Assembly (NCBI RefSeq): GCF_042663225.1
Contig: NZ_JBHTAA010000005.1
Coordinates: 744,001-808,000 of the forward strand
DNA from: Haloferax namakaokahaiae
GTDB lineage: Archaea > Halobacteriota > Halobacteria > Halobacteriales > Haloferacaceae
DNA: 64,000 nucleotides
Direction of reading: 5' to 3'
Of this stretch, positions 59,673 to 64,000 are shown one piece after another. The notes beneath the pieces were generated by a model. It saw only the letters and a program-made list of their open reading frames with translations. It made no database searches and was not told where the DNA came from. Positions within the stretch are counted from its first letter, which is position 1, and every line of letters begins with the position of its first letter. A program made the position numbers and the translations under genes.

Positions 59673-60119
59673 ATGGCACTTATCGATACCGTAATGGCGA
59701 CAGTGCACCTGCTCGTCGGCGGCCTGTGGACCGGAAGCGTCCTCTTTTTTGCCGTCGCGGTCCTGCCGACCGCCCGCGCAGGCAACATCCGCGCCGCTGC
59801 GTTCGAAGCGATCATCTCCCGACTGACGATGGGGTCTCGAATCGCCGCGCTCTTGATGTTCGTCACCGGCGGCCACCTCGCGGGGACGCGCTACACCGTC
59901 GGGTCGCTCACTGGTTCCGGCCGCGGTCACCTCGTGCTCACGATGCTCGCGCTGTGGTTCGTCCTGACGGCGCTCGTCGAAATCGCCAACGGTCGGGCGA
60001 AAGACGGACTCGAACAGAAGAAGGTCCGAACACCCGCCGAAAAGGCCGCACCGTTCTACCTCGGTGCCGCCGTCGTCGCCGTCTTTCTCCTCATCGACGC
60101 CGGCTTGCTGCTCAATTGA
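59673..60119 (+). CDS. CopD-like four-helix membrane protein
   Basis: 148 residues, four helices: VMATVHLLVGGLWTGSVLFFAVAVLP (with the H and GG-WxG pattern of CopD/DUF-type membrane proteins), SRIAALLMFVTGGHLAGTRY, LVLTMLALWFVLTALVEIANGR and FYLGAAVVAVFLLIDAGLLLN. Histidines at helix ends could bind heme or metal, as in the CopD/cytochrome b561-like group. Function unproven. Same strand as the DUF2071 gene, 47 bases behind it. Confidence 0.75.
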   Translation: MALIDTVMATVHLLVGGLWTGSVLFFAVAVLPTARAGNIRAAAFEAIISRLTMGSRIAALLMFVTGGHLAGTRYTVGSLTGSGRGHLVLTMLALWFVLTALVEIANGRAKDGLEQKKVRTPAEKAAPFYLGAAVVAVFLLIDAGLLLN

Positions 60120-60182
60120 ACTCCGTAGCACTACGTAGAGTATCTATACATACCATCTAGAATATATATTTTGTACGATATG

Positions 60183-60188
60183 TTTATC
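60183..60188 (+). promoter_or_regulatory. TATA-like element of the 42-codon ORF and phosphoesterase operon
   Basis: TTTATC 27-32 bases before the ATG at 60215, in an AT-rich patch (60140-60190). It places the first start codon at the 42-codon ORF, not at the phosphoesterase. Confidence 0.55.
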
Positions 60189-60214
60189 TTCTCCCTCCGA
60201 GTCGGTAGTCCTGT

Positions 60215-60343
60215 ATGCAACGGGACGATGAGGTCGCCGTCGCCGAGACATCACTTCGCATCGAACTGTGCCGAGACTCCGGGCAGATTCGCGTCCACCG
60301 GACGACCGAACTCGGGACCTACAGCCGGACAATCGAACGATGA
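60215..60343 (+). CDS. Putative 42-residue protein ahead of the phosphoesterase
   Basis: ATG 60215 to TGA 60343, 42 codons, overlapping the phosphoesterase ATG (60340) as ATGA. Strand-like content (TSLRIELCRDSGQIRVHRTTELGTYSRTIER) with one Cys. Leaderless spacing from the TATA at 60183 and tight coupling to the next gene support translation. Too short for standard calling; family unknown. It may be a small regulator or only a coupling leader. Confidence 0.6.
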   Translation: MQRDDEVAVAETSLRIELCRDSGQIRVHRTTELGTYSRTIER

Positions 60344-61335
60344 TGTCCCACCCCGCGTCCGAACCGGGTCCGGTCGTGGCGCGTGTCGCGCGTCCGGTAT
60401 CGCGGACGCCCACGCGTCTCGCGCTCGTCTCCGACCCGCACGTGACGCCAACGGGAACGGGGACGTGGAAGGTGTACCACCGAACCGAAGACCGACTGCA
60501 AACGGCGCTCGTAACCATCGAGACGCTCGACGTGGACGCGACGGTCTTTCTCGGCGACCTGACGCGCGACGGCCGACCGGCAGAGTACGACGCCCTCGAT
60601 TCACTCCTCGACTCGTTCGCCGGGCCGTGGTTCTCCGTTCCCGGCAACCACGACGTTCCCAAGCAGTGGGAGGACGACGACTCGCCCACGCCAACCGAGT
60701 TCGCAGACCGCTACGCACCGGGGTCGCTCCCGTTTCACACGCGCGTAAACGACATCGACCTCATCGGTCTCGACTCGGCAAGCGGCGGTGACGACCTGTC
60801 GCTCCTGGACACTCACGAGGGGGTGATTCCCGACCACCACCTCCATTGGCTCGACGACCACCTCGCTGACGCGACGAACCCGCTCGTCGCCCTCCACCAC
60901 AACCTCTTCCACCCGCGACAACACACCGGCCAGTTCCCCGATGGCGACTTCTACCAACTTCGGAACGCCGACGAACTCGTCGAACTCCTCGCCCGGCACA
61001 ACGTTCCGCTCGTCTTCTCAGGACACATCCACTGGCCGGCGACCACCGTCCGCGACGGCGTCCGGGAGTTCATCGCGCCCGCGACGTGTTCGTTCCCACA
61101 GGCGTTCCTCGTCGCGGATATCACTCGCAACGGGACCGAGATTCGACTGGTGCCGCTGGCAGACGAACGCGGCACCGCAGAGGCCTACACGCGCGCCAAG
61201 AGCGGGAGCGCGCACGGCCAAGGTATCGCCGCACACGCAGACCGCGGCGTCCTCTCGTCGTTCCCGCTGGTGAGCGAGTGGACGCCGAGTCCGCACGTCG
61301 GCACCGACGTTCCGGGGGCGATTCGATGGCGTTGA
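60340..61335 (+). CDS. Calcineurin-like metallophosphoesterase
   Basis: 331 residues from ATG 60340 (a second ATG follows directly). Dimetal-site motifs in order: D32 and H34 (LVSDPHV), D73 (LGDLTRDG), GNHD at 102-105, HH at 186-187 and GHIH at 228-231, the set of the CpdA/Icc-type class III phosphodiesterases. Substrate may be a cyclic nucleotide, nucleoside diphosphate compound or phosphodiester lipid. Second gene of the operon; ends 10 bases inside the next gene. Confidence 0.88.
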   Translation: MMSHPASEPGPVVARVARPVSRTPTRLALVSDPHVTPTGTGTWKVYHRTEDRLQTALVTIETLDVDATVFLGDLTRDGRPAEYDALDSLLDSFAGPWFSVPGNHDVPKQWEDDDSPTPTEFADRYAPGSLPFHTRVNDIDLIGLDSASGGDDLSLLDTHEGVIPDHHLHWLDDHLADATNPLVALHHNLFHPRQHTGQFPDGDFYQLRNADELVELLARHNVPLVFSGHIHWPATTVRDGVREFIAPATCSFPQAFLVADITRNGTEIRLVPLADERGTAEAYTRAKSGSAHGQGIAAHADRGVLSSFPLVSEWTPSPHVGTDVPGAIRWR

Positions 61336-62078
61336 CCTTCGAACGCCTCGAAACCGCCCACCGCGCCCTTCGAACCGAACGCCGTCGCTGTGTCGATGAG
61401 CGCGAAGCGTTCCGCTCGTTTCACGCCGACCTGGCGAATCAACAGGTCGCTGCACCGCAGACCACGCCGCCGCTCGTGAACGCGCGACAGCAGACGACGT
61501 CGTCACTCCAGCGCGTTCGGCGCTCTTACGAGCGGACCGTCATGTCGGTCCCGCACTACGAATCCGAGTACGGCGACACGTTCGAGACGAGCCTCCGAGA
61601 AGAGTTCGGCCCCGACGTCGCGTCGGTGTTCTGTTCGTCGCAGTCGCTCTCGAAACCGCTTCACCAGCGAATGGTCTCTGCGGCGACCGCCTCGTACGTC
61701 GAGCGCGTGGAGTTCATCGAAATCGTCGATGCCGAGTCGTCGTCGCTCGAAAACGTCCGCGAGGAGGCGGCCGAAATCCACGCTCGACTGCGCGAACTGG
61801 ACGAGGTGCCGCTCCCCGACCGCGGGTTCGAAGCGCTGTGCGCGCTGTACGAGTCGGTCGGCGACTTACAGGAGCGACTCGACCGACTCGTCTCGCGGCG
61901 GCAGACGACCATCATGGCGCACCGTCGTGCACTCTCGCCGCTCCACGCCGACGTGACGCTGTTCTTCTACGACGACCTCGACGTTCGCTACCCGGCGCTC
62001 TCGACACTCGCCGACCTCGGCGAGGTCATCGACACCGCGCGCAAACGTATCGAACGCCACATCGCGGCCACGCCGTGA
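61326..62078 (+). CDS. Helical conserved haloarchaeal protein
   Basis: 250 residues from ATG 61326, overlapping the phosphoesterase by 10 bases. Almost entirely helical and charged, with heptad-like stretches (FERLETAHRALRTERRRCVDEREAFRSFHADL and ENVREEAAEIHARLRELDEVPL, DLQERLDRLVSRRQTTIMAHRRAL). No membrane helix. Belongs to an uncharacterised haloarchaeal family (DUF7260-like from memory). Coupling to a phosphoesterase suggests a joint role that cannot be named. Confidence 0.8.
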   Translation: MALTFERLETAHRALRTERRRCVDEREAFRSFHADLANQQVAAPQTTPPLVNARQQTTSSLQRVRRSYERTVMSVPHYESEYGDTFETSLREEFGPDVASVFCSSQSLSKPLHQRMVSAATASYVERVEFIEIVDAESSSLENVREEAAEIHARLRELDEVPLPDRGFEALCALYESVGDLQERLDRLVSRRQTTIMAHRRALSPLHADVTLFFYDDLDVRYPALSTLADLGEVIDTARKRIERHIAATP

Positions 62079-62107
62079 GTCGGTTTGGACGGGTCGTCGG
62101 CCACAGA

Positions 62108-62113
62108 TTTTTA
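62108..62113 (+). promoter_or_regulatory. TATA-like element before the PH-domain gene pair
   Basis: TTTTTA lies 24-29 bases before an ATG at 62137 that opens a 9-codon leader ORF, so transcription probably starts at that leader. Confidence 0.45.
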
Positions 62114-62136
62114 GCGATTCACTGAGAGGTGACCAT

Positions 62137-62166
62137 ATGATTCTGCGAACGGAGGACGTGCGATGA
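62137..62166 (+). other. 9-codon leader ORF overlapping the PH-domain gene start
   Basis: ATG 62137 to TGA 62166 encodes MILRTEDVR; the stop overlaps the ATG at 62163 (ATGA). GGAGG at 62151-62155 inside it serves as the ribosome-binding site of the downstream gene. Position relative to the TATA fits a leaderless mRNA beginning with this mini-ORF. Confidence 0.4.
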
Positions 62167-62636
62167 CTCGATTGCACCCTCGAATCCGGCTTCTGTGGCT
62201 TCTCCGCGCGGGGATTCTCGCGCTCGTCGTCGGCGGTGGTGTCGCGCTTGCGACCAGGTTCGCGCCGGTTCCGCTTCCGGTGAGTTCGGTGGTCGCGGCC
62301 GTCGGTCTCGGCGGTCTCGTCCTCGTCGTCGGCGTCGCCAGTGCGTTGCTCCGGTACCGCGCGTGGCAGTACGAGATTCGAGACGATTCGCTGTACCTCG
62401 AACGCGGGGTGCTCACCAAAGTCCGGACGGTGGTACCGTTCGTCCGGATTCAGCACGTCGATACCAGACGAAGCCCCACCGAACGCATCATCGGTCTCGC
62501 ATCGACCATCGTCTACACGGCGGGTTCCCGCGGCGCTGACGTGTCTGTCCCCGGACTCGCACTCGAAAGCGCCGACGACCTTCAAGACCAACTCAAGCGC
62601 CTCGCAATCCGCGCCGAGGGCGACGACGCGGTATGA
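62163..62636 (+). CDS. PH domain (bPH2, YdbS-like) membrane protein
   Basis: 157 residues. Two helices near the N-terminus (LLWLLRAGILALVVGGGVAL and SSVVAAVGLGGLVLVVGVASALL) and then a bacterial-PH domain: AWQYEIRDDSLYLERGVLTKVRTVVPFVRIQHVDTRRSPTERIIGLASTIVYTAG. This is YdbS of the YdbS-YdbT pair. Coupled to the following, longer YdbT-like gene by ATGA. Function in bacteria and archaea unknown, possibly membrane-stress related. Confidence 0.9.
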   Translation: MTRLHPRIRLLWLLRAGILALVVGGGVALATRFAPVPLPVSSVVAAVGLGGLVLVVGVASALLRYRAWQYEIRDDSLYLERGVLTKVRTVVPFVRIQHVDTRRSPTERIIGLASTIVYTAGSRGADVSVPGLALESADDLQDQLKRLAIRAEGDDAV

Positions 62637-64000
62637 CCCAACTGTCGCTCCTCTCGGTGCCGTATCGGGCCGCCCAGCGGAGCATCAGTATCGTCTTCGC
62701 GCTCGCGTTTTTCGCCTTCTCCGGAGGAGCGGCGCTCGGCGGTCTCCTCGGCGCGCTCGGCGGCATCGCCTTGGCGGGCGTCGTCATCCTCGTCATCGTC
62801 GGCTTCGAGTTCGCGCGCTACCAGCGATTCGAGTACGAACTCACGCCCGACACGTTCGACATTCGCTCGGGTGTGTTCTCGCGCCGAAACCGCGAGATTC
62901 CCTACCGGCGCATCCAGAACGTCGATATCTCGCGCAACATCGCGCAGCGACTGTTCGATATCGCCGCCGTGGACCTCGAAACCGCCGGGGGCGACGACAC
63001 CGAAGGGAGTCTGCACTTCGTCAGTTACGACGAGGCACTCCGCATCCAGCGCGAAGTCGCCCGACTGAAGCGCGGTGAGGCCGCAGGCGAGACGAGAGAA
63101 CCCGAACGCGAGGTGCTCTTCGAGTTGGCACCGCGCGAACTCGCCATCGTCGGCGCGCTGTCGTTCGACCCTCGTCTGCTCGGTGTGGTGGCCGTCTTCG
63201 GGTCGAGTATCTTCCCGGTGCTCGCGTCGCTCTCCGACGTTCCGATTCCGCTCACGGGACTCGCCGCCTTACTCGTCGGCATCGGCGGGTTGGTCCTCCT
63301 CGTGGCGTTCATCGCGTGGGCGACCGGGTTCGTCACGGCCGTGTTCAACTACTACGGCTTCCGACTCACTCGCGTCGGCGACGAACTCCAGTACGAACGC
63401 GGCCTGCTCCAGCGGTACAACGGGTCGATTCCGCTCGACAAACTCCAGACGCTCACCATCGAGGACAACCCGTTGAAACGCTACTTCGGCTATGCGACGC
63501 TCTACGTCGAGACGGCGGGGTACACCCCCGGTGGCGACAGTTCCGGGTCGAGTCGCTCCGGACGCGGGTCCGAAGCGGCGATTCCACTCTCGCGGCGCGA
63601 ACGCGTCCTCCAGCTCGTCTCCGACCTCGAAGGCGTCGAACCGCCCGAGTTCGAACGACCCCCCACGCGAATCCGCCGCCGGTATGCGGTCCGCAACTCA
63701 CTCGTTGTGGTAGCGCTCACGGCCGGTCTCTACGGTCTCGACTGGTTCCTCCCGCAGGCGATTCCGTGGTACGCGCCGCTCGTCCTGCTCCCCGGTGCGA
63801 TTCTAGCGGGCGTCTACCAGTGGCGGCACCGCGGCCACGGACTCACCGAGGACCACTTCGTGACGCGAAACGGCTTCTGGAAACGGACGATGCGATTCGT
63901 CCCGTACTACCGAATCCAGACGATTATCGAGCGGCGCTCGCCCTTCCAACGTCGCTGGCGCGTTTCGACGGTCACCGCCGACACCGCGGGGACGCTCTCG
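62633..64000 (+). CDS. PH domain (bPH2, YdbT-like) membrane protein (partial, runs off the end)
   Basis: 456 codons visible, open at the right edge; full-length relatives have about 500-550 residues. Three bPH2 domains alternate with pairs of helices: YELTPDTFDIRSGVFSRRNREIPYRRIQNVDI, GDELQYERGLLQRYNGSIPLDKLQTLTI, EDHFVTRNGFWKRTMRFVPYYRIQTIIERRSP. Helix pairs near residues 18-60, 180-225 and 345-390. Start overlaps the previous stop. Works with YdbS-like partner; unknown role. Confidence 0.9.
   Translation, partial: MTQLSLLSVPYRAAQRSISIVFALAFFAFSGGAALGGLLGALGGIALAGVVILVIVGFEFARYQRFEYELTPDTFDIRSGVFSRRNREIPYRRIQNVDISRNIAQRLFDIAAVDLETAGGDDTEGSLHFVSYDEALRIQREVARLKRGEAAGETREPEREVLFELAPRELAIVGALSFDPRLLGVVAVFGSSIFPVLASLSDVPIPLTGLAALLVGIGGLVLLVAFIAWATGFVTAVFNYYGFRLTRVGDELQYERGLLQRYNGSIPLDKLQTLTIEDNPLKRYFGYATLYVETAGYTPGGDSSGSSRSGRGSEAAIPLSRRERVLQLVSDLEGVEPPEFERPPTRIRRRYAVRNSLVVVALTAGLYGLDWFLPQAIPWYAPLVLLPGAILAGVYQWRHRGHGLTEDHFVTRNGFWKRTMRFVPYYRIQTIIERRSPFQRRWRVSTVTADTAGTLS

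Overview
The window is a gene-dense stretch of a halophilic archaeal chromosome, most likely Haloferax or a close relative (Haloferacaceae). This is inferred from: very acidic, high-GC coding sequence; leaderless genes with a TATA-like element about 27 bases before the start codon; Tat-type lipoprotein export; an archaeal complex I operon without nuoE/F/G; form III RuBisCO with the AMP-degradation enzymes; ADP-forming acetyl-CoA synthetase; Agl23-type GT-C protein; and HTH_10 (Bat-like) regulators. I found no rRNA, tRNA, CRISPR array, insertion sequence or integrase. No stretch above 300 bases lacks a gene; the longest gap (45687-45974, 288 bases) holds a small hairpin, a T-run and a strong TATA element.

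Layout. 1-4803: C-terminal end of a CxxC membrane protein, SelW-like Rdx protein, YdjM-like membrane protein, aldo/keto reductase, Gfo/Idh/MocA oxidoreductase, secreted PQQ-type sugar dehydrogenase. 4907-9341: ABC-2 exporter pair, small acidic protein, ZIP metal transporter with two matching upstream boxes, mechanosensitive-channel-like protein. 9526-12725: ADP-forming acetyl-CoA synthetase and a phosphotransacetylase-N-domain protein. 12766-23057: sensor histidine kinase, M24 peptidase, membrane proteins, MFS exporter, small zinc-ribbon proteins, a CBS-ParB/ABC-2 operon, a Rossmann-DHH phosphoesterase. 23178-33565: the complex I (nuo) operon, including an unannotated-looking 36-codon ORF between nuoI and nuoJ1. 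33718-37328: purKE and Agl23. 37458-39013: ribH and an aminotransferase. 39024-42286: MacB-like ABC operon with a CARDB-like surface protein. 42431-44356: short Hel308 paralog. 44442-53915: form III RuBisCO, a large chemotaxis transducer, a second solitary nuoCD gene, an HTH_10 regulator, ribose-1,5-bisphosphate isomerase and AMP phosphorylase. 53970-64000: thioredoxin, autoregulated-looking wHTH gene, OYE-type flavoprotein, aspartoacylase-like enzyme, aldo/keto reductase with zinc-ribbon partner, DUF2071 protein, metallophosphoesterase cluster and two PH-domain membrane proteins, the last running off the end.

How they work together. The nuo operon encodes the quinone-reducing, proton-pumping membrane arm and connecting module, so electrons probably enter from a donor other than the NuoEFG NADH module. 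AMP phosphorylase, ribose-1,5-bisphosphate isomerase and form III RuBisCO make the complete AMP to 3-phosphoglycerate route. Acetyl-CoA synthetase (ADP-forming) makes ATP during acetate overflow. The most unusual gene is the second nuoCD (48959-50623), which keeps nearly all complex I signature motifs but replaces the otherwise near-invariant quinone-site tyrosine with tryptophan and sits beside its own divergent regulator.
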